Shown piece by piece: positions 26,587-39,600 of a stretch of 60,000 nt of DNA (positions are counted from its first letter, which is position 1; each line of letters starts with the position of its first letter). The notes below the pieces were generated by a model. That model had not been told where the DNA came from. It searched no databases and was given only the letters and a program-made list of their open reading frames with translations. This stretch comes from Lineus longissimus (taxonomy: Eukaryota; Nemertea; Pilidiophora; Heteronemertea; Lineidae). The translations under genes and the position numbers were made by a program. The stretch covers positions 3,102,001 to 3,162,000 of the forward strand of contig NC_088316.1 in the NCBI RefSeq assembly GCF_910592395.1. Reading direction: 5' to 3'.

Positions 26587-28329
26587 TTACCCCAATTGCG
26601 TATCAGCAATTCCAAACGGACCAACTTGCTTCTTATATATTCGATACTCAGTGAACGTGGCAAGCAAATACATGCCGTAGTACACCGTCCACACTACCGC
26701 GCCGATGAACAGCACTGCAACGGAAAACCCCGTGGCCATTCCTGGCTCGTTGAGAAAATCTATGACGGGGTAGATGATACGTTGGCCTTGTTGGTTCGTT
26801 CCTCCCGATACGAGGTAGATTGCTGCGAAGATGACGTATATTAGTACGTAGACAACACCATGGTAGAAATGGTACCATCGGACGGGGATCTTGCCAAGCC
26901 AGACGTCAAGGCAGAAGTAGAGCGCGTTGAGGCCGTGGGCGACCACATTAAGCCAATGCACCGTAGGCCCTGAAAAAATGACAGAGTTCATGACGAACCT
27001 GGTTCCCGGGAAATGAATGCAATCCAGTACCTTTTTCAGCGCCCCTTATTCGCGGTGACCGATAAAAAAAGATGGCAGAGCCTAGCATGTTCTCTAGAAA
27101 ACACAGAACGGACTCCCATCTTTGAAATTGGCATTCGTTTGGTTTTTAAAGAGTTACAATTGCTTTAGGATTTCATGTTCTAGCCGCCAAAATGCTGGCG
27201 CCATTTACTTTGCATTTTCCTCACCTTGGTAGAGCAATGCCCAGTATAATATGGTGATAGTCGTGGAGCTAAGTGCGGCAGCGTTATGGATGACCCACGT
27301 GAACGCAATGAATCTGCTCCATTTCTTACCAAGGTGACCTGTTAAAGCGAGGATAGTCATCATATTTTAATCGAAAGTATTCGTAACTTCTACATGTATG
27401 ACACAAATAAAGTAAAATAACATGAAAATTCGGTGTTACAAATGTCTTGGTGTTTTCATTCCTCGGTGTTTGCCGGTTGTTTGAAAACATGAATCAAACA
27501 GATAGACAGTTTTTTCGTGCTTGATCCTGACACCTTCTCCTAAACCTGTTTCTGTCACAGGTACATGTACGTTAAAAATCGACTATTCTAGGAATAGACG
27601 AAAGGAGAACTTGACTTTTAACGCATCTAACAATTGTCTTTCAAAGAGAAAACTGAGCGAGTTAAGGTCGTGTAACTTTTCGTCTAGGCCGGGGCAAGAA
27701 AAAGACCCAATCAAGTGAGAAACAATGAGAGTAGCTTGCGATGGACTCTAACTTTGGCCGAAGACTGTGTGACTGAGGGCCAATAAATCCAATTAACGCC
27801 TACACTCAGCCTGCCTTGGAGAATTAAAACTCTGTACATGTGTTCTCCCATGAGAATAACACATCCAAGTGCAAAGCGAACGCTGAAGAAGAATTCGAAC
27901 TGAAAATGCAAGAGGAAGACTAAAAACGAAGAGAAGGCAGACAGACGCTTCCACTTTACTTACCTGTCTTCGTGAAGAGGGTCACGAAAAAAGACAACAG
28001 TATGCTGGTTGTGGTTAGGATGAGTGTCCAGTTCGTCAGGTAGATGACCAAGTATTTACCGGACAACACCGCTAGGTAAATCAAACAGGCCAGGAAGAAC
28101 AGCGCCCAGACGAGGCGGTGGAGGAGGAGTACTATGTCTGGGCAGCCTACCCACTGAAACAAAGAAGACAACAACACCTTATAGTGTGTTTTTCAGGACT
28201 GGATAACAATTTTGAAAGTAGCTGTACTTGATGGTAAACAAGCTGGTTTCTTACCTCTGCTAAAAGGCAAGCGGGACTAGGCGCATGGGACTCCTTTTCT
28301 ACCGAATTGCCGCCACTGAATGCAGGCAT
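26587..28329 (-). CDS. Rolling-stone-like multipass membrane protein, four exons
   Basis: Minus-strand exons 28329-28255, 28153-27964, 27338-27225 and 26969-26587, total 253 residues. Junctions are GT-AG and phases agree (0, 1, 1). Five or six hydrophobic segments are visible, among them VLLLHRLVWALFFLACLIYL, LILTTTSILLSFFVTLF, ITILYWALLY, VYVLIYVIFAAIYLVSGG and GFSVAVLFIGAVVWTVYYG. NVVAHGLNALYFCLDVWLGK, IPVRWYHFYHGVVY and the IIYPVIDF segment match the protein rolling stone family (Drosophila rost, implicated in myoblast fusion; the wider family is of unclear function). Length is close to the family norm. The short first exon (MPAFSGGNSVEKESH...) is the least supported. Confidence 0.8.
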
Positions 28330-29516
28330 AGGTAAGAAGGCAGTTTGTATTCAATTGCAGTAGAAGCACCGCATTTTTAAAAGGCACCCTCGTGACTGAC
28401 AAGTCCTACTAGATACGTCAAGTTGAGTGGAAATAACCAATTTGAGTCCAAAAGTAGTATCCTTAACCGAGAGGGTGACCTTAATGAAGAGGATGACCTT
28501 TAGAGAGGTTCCGCTGAGGGTGGTTCCACTGATCCTACATTCAAAATAAGCTGGCAGCATCCGTCACCTCTGAATGCCAGGTACAAAGGAAGTTTGACCC
28601 TATATTCAATGCAAGCTATCAGAATCAATCGCCTCTGAATGCCAGGTACAGGGCAGGCAAGAGAGCAGTTTTGTACCCAAAGCCGACCGCACAGGCGAAA
28701 TGGCAGTTCGCCGGTACCACATATTCAATAAACTGGCAGCACATCACGAACGATAGATCGTGAAGTGGCATTGCGTTACAATGATTGCTTCAATACCTAC
28801 CCTGGGTTTGCCAAAATACTCTGGATTCGGGTGCACACATCCCCAGTTCGAACACTTGAATTCCTTCGCCCGGAAAGCTCGACATGTGGACATGATTGAA
28901 GTTGGTTTGACGCAAAGGTCGACCAGTCACTATCTCGGGAAAAGTACAAGTGTACAAAGTATACCCTAGTATGTAAACATCACCAGTGGCATTTAAATCT
29001 TCTATAAATCAAAATGCTGTCTCAAGTATTCAATGAACGTGACAAACAACATTTAAAGGCAAGGAGGCCTTTTTTATAACGTATTCGCAAGAAGGCATCG
29101 ATGTGTTGGAATGAGGACACCCCAAAGTACTTAATAATGAATACGTCTTGAATAAATTGATAAATTTACAATAGGGCAATGGAATATAGTCTACAGTGCC
29201 AATTTGGATATGGTGATTGAGAATATCAGTGGTGAAAATGACTACACATATTGAAACCCCTTTATGGTACATGTATTGTTTTTGAAATTCCACGAACATG
29301 CCAAATACATATGTCTTGAGCTCGATTATCCGCTACTCGGATTCCACCTTAGGCCGTTAAAGTGCTGCCACCTACATCCGGTAAAATAGGACAAGGCGAG
29401 CCCATAATACACCACGTTGAAGGGGACACTCCACCAAATCGATCCTCCTTATGAGGGATGTGTGTTGCATGGAAGAGGACTTCGCTGCCAATCTTATTGT
29501 AAGGCATCCTATTCCC
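28330..29516. other. Upstream region of rolling-stone-like gene
   Basis: Holds a decayed fragment related to the Tigger-like MITE (about 28450-28525, agaggttccgctgagggtgg). Promoter elements cannot be assigned. No other gene is seen. Confidence 0.4.
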
Positions 29517-30460
29517 CAAGGAGGATACCGCGGTGACGTCACGGCTTTTCCAAGATGGCGCTGCATATTGTAAACAAACTCGATCCACGGTCAAGGGAAA
29601 ATCAAGTCATCAAAAAAGTTAGATTTTTCGCATCAAATCAGAGTTATTAGTACTTTTCTGCTATGAAATAAGTCTTCAGACAATAAGCTATCATTTGAAT
29701 AATGAAAAGTGCTGTTTTGATGGGGAAAAATAGGGTTTTTTAAACCAAATAGCTGGGCACCGATCTTCCAAAATTAGCGATGGTTTCAAAACAGTCTCCC
29801 AGATATGGGGCAATCTCTTCATTATCACAATGGGATTTGGAGTCATGTTTACAGATTTTACAAGTTCGAGACCTGTAATACCTAAAACTCGCATAGATCC
29901 CCATAGATCCCCTCTATTTGTCGAGTTAGCGCCCCTGTAAGATCATGCATTTTCGGACACTAGAACGAAATCTTCCTGCGGATATCGCGGTTTCGGTGAT
30001 GATTTAAGGAGAAATTGACTGTTCTTAGAGTTGTATGGGACAGAAATGAGTTCATACTTCATGAATACATGAATATATTATGATATGGGCGGGCTTCTAA
30101 GTCAAAACAATAACAAACTCAACTGCATCTCTACTGTATATTGCGTAGTGCATTGCCTAGTGTATTTCGTAGTGTATTTTAGCGGAGACATTATTTCCGC
30201 ACTTTGGCCACGCCAAACGTCTTTTTTATTCGTGGAAGTTAATCTGCTCTGTAAATTTTATTTTACACAGGAAGAATCCATACTAGGTATTGCAATATTT
30301 CATGTCTATTGGTGTTTTTGTGTACAGGAGCGCACCAGACAGTGAGACGTGGAGATGTGTTCAGTGCTGGTGCTGTCAGTAGACTGAATCTGATTGGCCA
30401 TAGCGATCAGTAATATGGGTCGGGATCACGTGATGTGACGTCACCGCGGTATCCTCCTTG
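29517..30460. mobile_element. Nonautonomous DNA transposon with 9-bp target duplication, copy 1
   Basis: 944 bp with perfect TIRs starting CAAGGAGGATACCGCGGTGA and flanked by cctattccc on both sides (9-bp TSD). No transposase. The short ORFs inside recur in copy 2. A 9-bp TSD suggests a Mutator-like superfamily, though the CA start is atypical. It retains the empty site (ctcgatccacgg) of the nested element found in copy 2. Confidence 0.88.
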
Positions 30461-30863
30461 CCTATTCCCGGGGATATTTTTGCTGTATCTCAGCAGCTAA
30501 TTTGGCAGTGACGATTTGTCGAAAGCCGCGGAGATAATTACTCCTCAGACAGTCGATGTCTTTTCCAATGAGCAAGCGGTGCATCAACCTTTTCTCCTTA
30601 AGTGTTTATCACTAACACGATATGAAGGGCTTGCTACATGCCAATAATCATGATAATTGAATGTCAATTAAAGGCATTTCCAGCGGGACGTAACAAGCCG
30701 GGACGAGCTGTCGATAGCGCCGGTATACCAGAGAAGAAAATTATCTAATCGAAGTTCGCCGTCTTTCTCAATGTGGTAGATCGGCCTTGAGTGGATTCAT
30801 CGCGCTTGCTACACTTCATGGTTGCCGTCCAAATCTTGGACGTTCATTTAATGTAGGAAGTGA
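30461..30863. other. Intergenic
   Basis: About 400 bp between two transposons. Nothing recognised. Confidence 0.4.
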
Positions 30864-31387
30864 CAATTTGGCAAGCCCGGCTCACCAAACAGCGCCTTTT
30901 TTCTGCCCTAGATGGAGAGCCGAACTCATGCATATTCAACCATCCAGGAGCTCATTATCATTCGTGGCAACACGGTCAGCAACACTGGAGTTACAGTGAA
31001 ACGCCTTTAGAAATGCACACTAATGCATTTAACATGCTTATCAGTTAAATCACGTTTATGACTTTTTTTGTAAATCCATACAGTCATGTACATGTACATG
31101 CTTCTTCATGGGTTATTGACCAAAACCCGAGTTTAGTAACAGAAATTGAATCGAGAGCGGGAAGTCGGCCATTGTTAAATATGCGCATATAAATTCGAAT
31201 ATGACGTCACTGCTCTCTGATTGGCCAACATGTTGTAACCTCTCTGGCTCGCCAAAGAGGGTAGTATTATTGCCCTGTTTGGCAAGCCCGGCTTGCCGAA
31301 CAGGGTGGCTTTTTAGTGCTGTTTGGCAAGCGGCTCTCCAAACAGGACAAAAAAAGATGCCTGTTCGGCGAGCGGCTTGCCAAATAG
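30864..31387. mobile_element. Nonautonomous DNA transposon, ATTTGGCAAGCC family, copy 2
   Basis: Nearly identical to 23113-23592 but about 44 bp longer, because cggcttgccgaacagggtgg and adjoining bases form an extra terminal-like inverted piece near 31290. Same TIRs. Confidence 0.75.
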
Positions 31388-33022
31388 ACCCGGCCTTTAA
31401 TCAATGGCAATCAGCCAGACTTGTCTCGATTTGCGGATTTAAGAGCTGCAAAGGACAGTAGAGGGAACGTAATGAAATACATGCAAGCAAAGGTTTTTTG
31501 CAAGGAGTTTTTGCAAATCCACCAAAACGTGTTGACGTTTCGGTGGATTGCAAAAACTCTGTGAAAAATGAGATAAGCTTTCACGTTGGAGAAAGCCTAT
31601 CCCATTGTTCGACATTGTTATCAGGAGGTCGAACAATTACACAGGCGTTCGCGTTGAGGTTTCGGGGGATTTGCGAAAACTCCCTATTGACAGGCTGTTG
31701 ACGCCATACAGGCGAAATCCAATGATGTCTGCCGGTCATCCAGTGAGGCTAGCGGACATCATGGACACGGATATCCACCCGTAGGTCACTGTCTCACTGA
31801 CATCCTTTTCATTTACAGCGAATGTTTGCCTTCGTAGAACGAACGCAAGTGACGGTTCTGAAAACATGGTAAACCCATTTATCAACACTTAGCATCTTGG
31901 TGATTCTATTTCGAAGATTTCTCGGTTTCTCAATCAGTAACGTGGTACATGAGACTTTAGGAGACTTATCGCGGCGCAGTCTTCACTTTACGGATGCCTT
32001 CCCGTAATAGCGTTGGACGTGTCAATGATTACTTGCCAAGGTTCGATTGGGGGATTTCAGTTTTTATCTCACTGTGAAGGATTAGCGGCGACATCGAGAA
32101 GAAATCCGATCAGTTTTTTAAAATAAAATGTTTGCAAGTGCCGTGTTCTGTTTAAAATACACTGCGTCTCGTTTTACCAACACAGACATTGAATTGCGTT
32201 ATCCTAATACTTCTGAAAAATGTGAATGCGCACCTGATTATTGCCTACCGCCGAGAGAAATGCAAAATATTTTTCAAACAGGTGAAGTTTCATTTCTAAA
32301 ATTCAAGTTCAATTTTCAAATTTTTCAATAAACGGAAAGGCCTTTAAGTAACGTTAGGCGAAGCTCTTCTGTGGATGGCTTATCCTAAAATCGTTAAAAA
32401 AAATTTCGTTTCTCTTGACAAAGGCTATTATACACAAAATGACTAAAGTTCTTGGTTCTAAGTTGATCAGCTCTACTGAACATGCTGAAAAAATGTTAGG
32501 GAGGATTAAATGAGGTGATTATACTGTGGACATGGTACACATTGTCTCCACGCGTCTGTGTCGCCCCGTCAATTTCATTGTTATTCAGTGCATCTATTTG
32601 CTAATGAAAGTGAACGGTATCACGCCAAGGGTTGGAAGATAAATTCATCGAGAGAGTCACTCGAGTGTCGATTCATAAACAGTTTCATAATTCTACACTT
32701 TAACTTTGCCATTTACCCAAAACCAGTTAACGAGGATCGAACGAGGTGTTTGTGACTATGCCCGATAATTGGCGCCAAGTCATCGGGTGCCTAGCTTTGT
32801 TCTTAAAGACCGGATAATGACTTCATGGAAATAAAATCAAAAACAACAGGGATGCTCTCTTTTATTCAGTCATCGTGAAGGGGATTTGCAATGGTTCCAT
32901 CACTGACGGTGGTAGGAGCTTCCTCGTCGAAGCGGCAAGGTTTTTGAATGAGTTCGGTGTTGACATTCAAAATGCGAAGCGTTGCCATTTTCAGGCGTGG
33001 GCTAAATACCTACCCTTTCAGA
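31388..33022. other. Intergenic
   Basis: Contains the second GAGTTTTCGCAAA element (31503-31685). Otherwise no gene is recognised. Confidence 0.4.
31503..31685. mobile_element. MITE, GAGTTTTCGCAAA family, copy 2
   Basis: Ends aggagtttttgcaaatcc and ggatttgcgaaaactccct are inverted. An inner inverted pair (aaacgtgttgacgtttcggt) lies near the left end. Related to copies at 20247 and 56625. Confidence 0.55.
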
Positions 33023-34413
33023 CAAGGAGGATACCGCGGTGACGTCACGGCTTTTCCAAGATGGCGCTGCATATTGTAAACAAACTCGATGAGACAAGAC
33101 CACTAATGAATATTCATAGGTTGGAGGGTCGAGGCCTATCAATTAGACGAGTGCATGTTTTTAACTCTCAAGTACATATTTGGAGAGGTATTGAAAAAAT
33201 ATTTGTTGTGGCAAGTCTACAGATATAAAGAAATTATTTGATCAAAAAATTAATTTCGAATTTTGATAATTGGGTAATAGGGGGCGTGTTTTGAATTTTT
33301 TCCTGCCAGTTGGCTGAAAAGAGTGGAAATATCAAAGTCTGTCTATTTTGTCGATTATAAAAAAATTTCCGTGGTCAATCACCATTTTAAATCGCACCAG
33401 TTACTCGCAAGACTAACCCGTATATCATATCCGAATTTCAGTTTCACTACTTGACGCATTCTTTGATGCGTCACGGTCAAACATCGGCAATTTAACTGCT
33501 AAAAGGCTTAAAAAATCAATTGTGGTCTTGTCTCCGATCCACGGCCAAGGGAAAATCAAGTCATCAAAAAAGTTAGATTTTTCGCATCAAATCAGAGTTA
33601 TTAGTACTTTTCTGCTATGAAATAAGTTTTCAGACAATAAGCTATCATTTGAATAATGAAAAGTGCTGTTTTGATGGGGAAAAATAGGGTTTTTTAAACC
33701 AAATAGCCGGGCACCGATCTTCCAAAATTAGCGATGGTTTCAAAACAGTCTCCCAGATATGGGGCAATCTCTTCATTATCATAATGGATTTGGAGGCATG
33801 TTTACAGATTTTACAAGTTCGAGACCTGTAATACCTAAAACTCGCATAGATCCCCATAGATCCCCTCTATTTGTCGAGTTAGCGCCCCTGTAAGATCATG
33901 CATTTTCGGACACTAGAACGAAATCTTCCTGCGGATATCGCGGTTTCGGTGATGATTTAAGGAGAAATTGACTGTTCTTAGAGTTGTATGGGACAGAAAT
34001 GAGTTCATACTTCATGAATACATGAATATATTATGATATGGGCGGGCTTCTAAGTCAAAACAATAACAAACTCAACTGCATCTCTACTGTATATTGCGTA
34101 GTGCATTGCCTAGTGTATTTCGTAGTGTATTTTAGCGGAGACATTATTTCCGCACTTTGGCCACGCCAAACGTCTTTTTTATTCGTGGAAGTTAATCTGC
34201 TCTGTAAATTTTATTTTACACAGGAAGAATCCATACTAGGTATTGCAATATTTCATGTCTATTGGTGTTTTTGTGTACAGTAGCGCACCAGACAGTGAGA
34301 CGTGGAGATGTGTTCAGTGCTGGTGCTGTCAGTAGACTGAATCTGATTGGCCATAGCGATCACTAATATGGGTCGGGATCACGTGATGTGACGTCACCGC
34401 GGTATCCTCCTTG
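33023..34413. mobile_element. Nonautonomous DNA transposon with 9-bp target duplication, copy 2 (with nested insertion)
   Basis: Same TIRs and nearly the same sequence as 29517-30460. Flanked by cctttcaga on both sides (9-bp TSD, different from copy 1). Length 1391 bp because a 444-bp element plus a 4-bp duplication sits inside; the rest is 943 bp. Confidence 0.88.
33091..33534. mobile_element. Nested 444-bp element with 13-bp TIR and CGAT duplication
   Basis: Ends GAGACAAGACCAC and its complement GTGGTCTTGTCTC. CGAT is duplicated on both sides (33087-33090 and 33535-33538), while copy 1 of the host element has a single CGAT at that place. No ORF of note. The superfamily is not assigned. Confidence 0.85.
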
Positions 34414-37400
34414 CCTTTCAGACGATGTTTTCGAACTGCATTCGAGCAATTTTGTGGATTTTGCGGTGTAAATTTCATTCATTCATTCATTCATTCACTG
34501 ACAACAGTTTGGCTCAGCTAGGACTGTTTTTTAAAGGAACCGGAAGTACCTTTCCACACCCAGCCATTATTGACGCTACAACGTACTAAACATTTCGAGA
34601 TTTATATTTGTGACTTTAGGGCAGCGCCGCATTCGTTTACACTGCACAGGTATTATGGGAATAAACACTGACGGTTGCTATACCCCAGGCGTGCCAAGTA
34701 ATGAAAAATGACCGTCGTATACACAACTTCAATGCGAACAGCCTAATGCATTCAATGCTGTTTTAACACATATAATTGAAAAATCTCAAATTATTTCAAA
34801 TCTTATTTTGAACGGACGGCTAAGTCCTTTGACGTGATGGCTACTTTTGGCGCCTTGCTGAAAAGTCCAATAAGCTACCGATTTATTAGCATGTAGGGTT
34901 CCGTGGTGACTCCAATGCGCCTCTCTGTTATATTTTTTAGGAGATGGCAGTCAGTAGGTGAACGGCACATATAGTAGAAGCCACAATGTAGAATAAAGAC
35001 CGAGTAGTGCTACTGCAGGTTTGACATTTTTATGTCATCTCTTTCGTGGCAATTGCATTAGCGATGATATCGATGTACATGCCACTACCTTTAGAGGCGT
35101 GTACGGCTTCGTATCATTCGTCTGGGTGACATACTTCTATTTGGAGACATACCCGCTACTCGTGTTTCTCCAATCTAAGACAACTTTACAGATTATTATG
35201 ACATCGACACGTCGCCAAGCCATGAGTGTCTAGCCAATTTAAAATCTTTGATCCAAACATCATTCTGATGCCAGTCTAAAATACTCTCGATCGTTAAATA
35301 TTAGTCAACCAATTTATCGATCACAGTCGCTCCGAGTCGTTTGTAACAACACATCAAAGACATATGTGGCACTTATACCGCCAGCTAATGGTAAATTACT
35401 GACATGTAAGGTTGAGTTCTACTAATCATGTCTTCAGTGTAAAGGTCAAAAGATATGCAAGTAGCGGAAAAAGGTTCAATCATCTCCTCACGTCGTAATC
35501 ATAGCGTCTGAAAAGTTTTGATGTTTCATCTTTTTAAAACAAAAAAGCTAAACCAAGTTACATCCGTGTCTTTCAAATAAAGAGTCAGGCAACTAGGGAA
35601 CGAACATGTATGGTTTCAACATCAAAGCCAGCGGCCGTTCCGAAAGACGTGCGTTTATTCGAAAGACTCTGGATACATGACATTGTACTGTAGTATAACC
35701 TAAACTGTATCAAATCGATGGCCGGGTATCAATCCGAGAATTACCTGGTACGGTAGCCTTTTCGTGTACATAATCGAAATAGTGGAAGAATCAGCTATTT
35801 TCGCCTCGCCTCACTCTATTCTGAAACATCAAAGGCCAGTAAGCTGTGGGGCCGAACACGACAAAATGGTAGTGGTATAGATTGATAAAATGCTCGGCGG
35901 GGTGTCCACTGAAAGCTGTGATGCTGCCTTTATTGGCGAAATTATATTCATACGCAATGAGGATAGATTGTTGCAGCACGGGGACATCCTTTAGGACATG
36001 TTGTGACGGCATGCGGTAGATTTATACCTTGGAGGACCAATGGAAACACGCTGTGCCATCGAAGACAAATTTGCGTAAATATATTCTTCTTTGTCTGCGT
36101 TCGGAGTTTTGAGATGCATAGTCCGCTTTCAGTAACGAAGTCGGCTGTCCTTTTGCCAGAATTCCACTATATTTTTCATTAGGGTTCATTTGGGAGTAGG
36201 TCTGATGAAAGAAATATATATCAAGTTTAGGTTTAGTTTCGGTCGGGACATTAGGGGTTTTCAACAAACACAAAAAGAGAGGTTCTTCAGCAAAATAAAA
36301 AATCCGTTATGAATATTTTTCAGTATCTCATAAACCATCAGGGGTCTCCCTTTTTTCCAAAAAACCTGCAAGTTGCATGATTATTTGTTTTCGAAAAATC
36401 TCCTTTTTCAAGAATGTTGGTTGATGTCCTTGATGAGAACAGGAGAACACATTATTTGCTTTCAAACTGATTGCGTTGGGCATTGGGGGACCATGAGGCC
36501 AGCTGGTAGTTACATACTTCAGAGGCAGAGAGGGTGATTTGAGTCGAAAGAAGAACTGGATAAGAACATCAACTACAACAGTAACGTTTAACCCAGCTTT
36601 GCTTTACCTAATTGGCTCTGGGGCTATAAAGCTGCTGAACAAAATCGAGATACTAGTATACTGGTCTGGTTTTTGTTCCAGAAATATTCTCCATCCACTG
36701 ATATATTCAAGAGCTTTAGGTCGCTGAGTAGTGAAATCACTCGTATGGTCGTCCAATTTTTGAGGTCACCCTGTATTTTAAGCCAGTAGCGAATTCCGAG
36801 TACATGTACTTTAAAGTGATTAGTACCAGAGTCTCCCCATAATCATTGAAAAACTCTGTCAGTACTGAGCTCCAAAAGTACTTAAGCGCCGTGGTCGTCA
36901 AAAAATATTACACCGCGCTTCGATCATCGAAATTGCTTTTGGCTCTATTTTGAAAACATTTGGTTACCAATTACATTTGGGATGAATTAATGTTATTGGA
37001 TCCAAAATGTGTTTAACCCATAGATTTGATTTCCAATATTCAATGAATAATCATTGGATTCGGATTAGTTCAGATATGGCGTAGGCGCAGTCTTCATCAT
37101 GGGACATATCATACAGTACTATATATAGATAGACAAGCTTTGCAAATCAGAATCTGTCGTCACCGAAAATAAAATGGCATCTAAAAGGCTTTTATGCCTG
37201 AAAATTGACACAGAAATAGTTTATATATATATATATACTAATTAATTCATTTTGATCCTAAAACTAGAGACATATTCATTAAACCGTGTGAAAACTATAC
37301 TGACAAAATGCAGGTCTGGGAGTGGTACTGAGGTAAGTCGGTCTAATCGACCGACAAAGCAACGCAGGTGGTGTGGCCCGTCATTCCTGGAATGCTTCCA

Positions 37401-37438
37401 ACGACCTTCCAGAAATTCGAAGATGACGACAAATTCTC
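34414..37438. other. Intergenic, no confident gene
   Basis: A (CATT)n microsatellite lies at about 34475-34497. Two adjacent minus-strand ORFs at 36273-35791 have protein-like composition (KADYASQNSERRQRRIYLRK; YHYHFVVFGPTAYWPLMF) and could be exons of an unrecognised gene or its relic. A lone terminus-like CACCCTGTA sits near 36760. Confidence 0.4.
35791..36206 (-). pseudogene. Possible exon remnants of an unrecognised gene
   Basis: On the minus strand, TTTCTTTCATCAG at about 36207 could be an acceptor, followed by an open stretch (TYSQMNPNEKYSGILAKGQP to FHWSSK) ending at CCAAG|GTATAA near 36019. A second open stretch begins a few bases on (SQHVLKDVPVLQQSILIAYE). The gap is too short for an intron and the frame differs, so this may be two exons of decayed sequence or chance. 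No family is recognised. Confidence 0.22.
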
Positions 37439-37477
37439 AGTAACGGCATGGCCATTCAAGATGGCCATGCCGTTACT
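37439..37477. repeat. Perfect 17-bp hairpin
   Basis: AGTAACGGCATGGCCAT and its exact complement are separated by five bases (TCAAG). It could be a cruciform or RNA hairpin. Too short for a typical pre-miRNA, and no gene nearby explains it. Confidence 0.75.
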
Positions 37478-39371
37478 TTATTGCAAATGACAACGGTAGC
37501 GCGCAATAGGCAAACGAGGTTAGGAGAGATTGACCGCAGACCCTCATACCCGTCAATATGCTAGACTAATACCTCGTAGCACGAAATGCTAGTTAGCTGC
37601 TAGTTTGGTATCAACACTTGACCGTAATTGCAACTGCGATTGCCAAATGAACCAAGAAAGCGCCACTCTGTCAATCTCCAACGACAAACCCAAAAAATAA
37701 GCTTTATTCCCTCGCAATGATCTAATCACGATCCGACGTAAGAGATCATCTGACACCTGTCATTTGCGTATTGCCATGGCAACGTCAATTAAAAAATCTA
37801 ATAGTCAAATTGACTATCCAAATGATACGGATGAGATGAATGGCAACGCGATTGATCATTCATGCCATTAGGGAAAATCGGATGACTCAATTACATATTT
37901 TTTTCTCTTCTGCTTCTTCTTCTTCAACTTCTTTGCATTCACCAGTCAATGATTTGATAATGACAGTTGTCACTGCTGTCCAAAACCTGATATTTTTGTG
38001 CTGAGTGAAACCACTGTTGTTGTTTTTGTCGTTGCGTTGTCTTTTCCTTGCGATTGCAAGATTTTTCATGTTAATGACCAGTAAATGATGCGGGACTTCC
38101 TTGCCTTTGCCAGAGTCTTTCAAACAATTTATTGAAATACTCTGCTTTCAGTTACCTTTTATTCAACTTTTCTGCTCTTGCCTATCAATTCATGATTGAT
38201 GATGAAGCGTGTTGCTGATGTTCCCTAGCTTCCATGAGGAAACCAGCCCTGGTAATAAAATATTTAGTCGCCCTCCAACTTCAAGTACCCCGCTGATACT
38301 ACACACAGTGATGATCGGCATATTTACCTTATCTACCTAATGGCCAGCGTAACCAGTGATAACACTCATGACTAATTTACTGTGATGAGGCAAAATTAGA
38401 AGTAACTTGGTCGACTACAAGGCAACCAGGATGTGATAGCAAGATCGGTTATGTAACAACATATGTTGACCTCAGCCTTTGGTCCGGCAACTCAGCAGGA
38501 GGTATGCTGAGAGCTAAAGTCAATAAACTATTCCTCAGAAACTCTCCCCTCATCGAATATCCATACCCCATCCATTAGTTGGTGGGGGATGGTTAGGAGA
38601 TAATTTTTACAGGGCTGGTTTCCTCATGAATCGTCTTAATAATGACTAGTCAGTTGAACGCTCAAGAAAACCAAGGCAGAAGACTTCGCTTTAAAATCGT
38701 ACGCCAGGATGTTTCAGTTGACGTTTTCGTCAATAGACTACTCGGTAAGGCACGGTGAGGCACTTGAGTTTGCAGAGGGTCTTTTTTCCTTTCTTTGATG
38801 ATTGAGAGTCTCGAAGATTAATGTGCATTGACCATGTTAACACCGTGGAGAATCAATTCCCCAGCTTGCCGAGAATCGTATCTTAATCTTGTGTATTCAA
38901 GGCAAGCACTCCTTACCGAGCATGCAGTGGTGCCTGGAAGAGGCCTGGGAAATGTCTGCATCACAAAGAAAAACGCCAAAATGTGCGCTCATAGGTATAG
39001 TACGAGTTCAAAATAACATGTTTCTATCTCGTAACTAGGATACTTGGACATCTTATGCATTGGATTTCTAGGTACATTGACCATTCAGTTCCTTTGTAGT
39101 GCACAAACAAATATTCCCAGGGTGATATGATGGAGATCTTGCATGTCTTATGCTTCGTGCTGGCGAAGAGCGAGCCGCTGTATTACAACAAGGTTTTTCC
39201 ATTTACGGTTCCCTGTTCAAGGTATTACTGAAAGGACATTACTCTCAAGGACCCTATTATCTTATTGTTTAAATGAATGGCTTGCTTTGTCATCAGCTGC
39301 GTGGTTCTCATGACCGACAACTGAAGTTTGGTCAGCAAAACCTTCTATGTCATTAACCGTGAACACACTCA

Positions 39372-39600
39372 AGAAAACCACACGAATTTGTTTATACAAT
39401 ATAAAAAAACCACACGAGTCTGTCTATACAATATAAAGAAAACCACACGAGTCTGTCTATACAATATAAAGAAAACCACACGAATCTGTTTATACAAAAA
39501 GGAAACCACACGAGTCTCTTCATACAAAAAGGAAAACATGCTTATACAACGAGAAAATTACACGAGTCCGTTTTTAATTGGAAATACCACACGAGTCGTT
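39372..39600 (+). repeat. Minisatellite, about 27-33 bp period
   Basis: Six to eight copies of aaaccacacgagtctgtcta followed by a variable tacaa(tataaag) tail. The period shortens from about 33 to about 27 bp along the array as the tail changes from tacaatataaagaa to tacaaaaaggaa. Confidence 0.8.

Noticed and set aside
37310-37440. Decayed LINE reverse-transcriptase tail (SWNASNDLPEIRR-like reading)
   Set aside because: Only a dozen residues with an immediate stop; too short to distinguish from chance.
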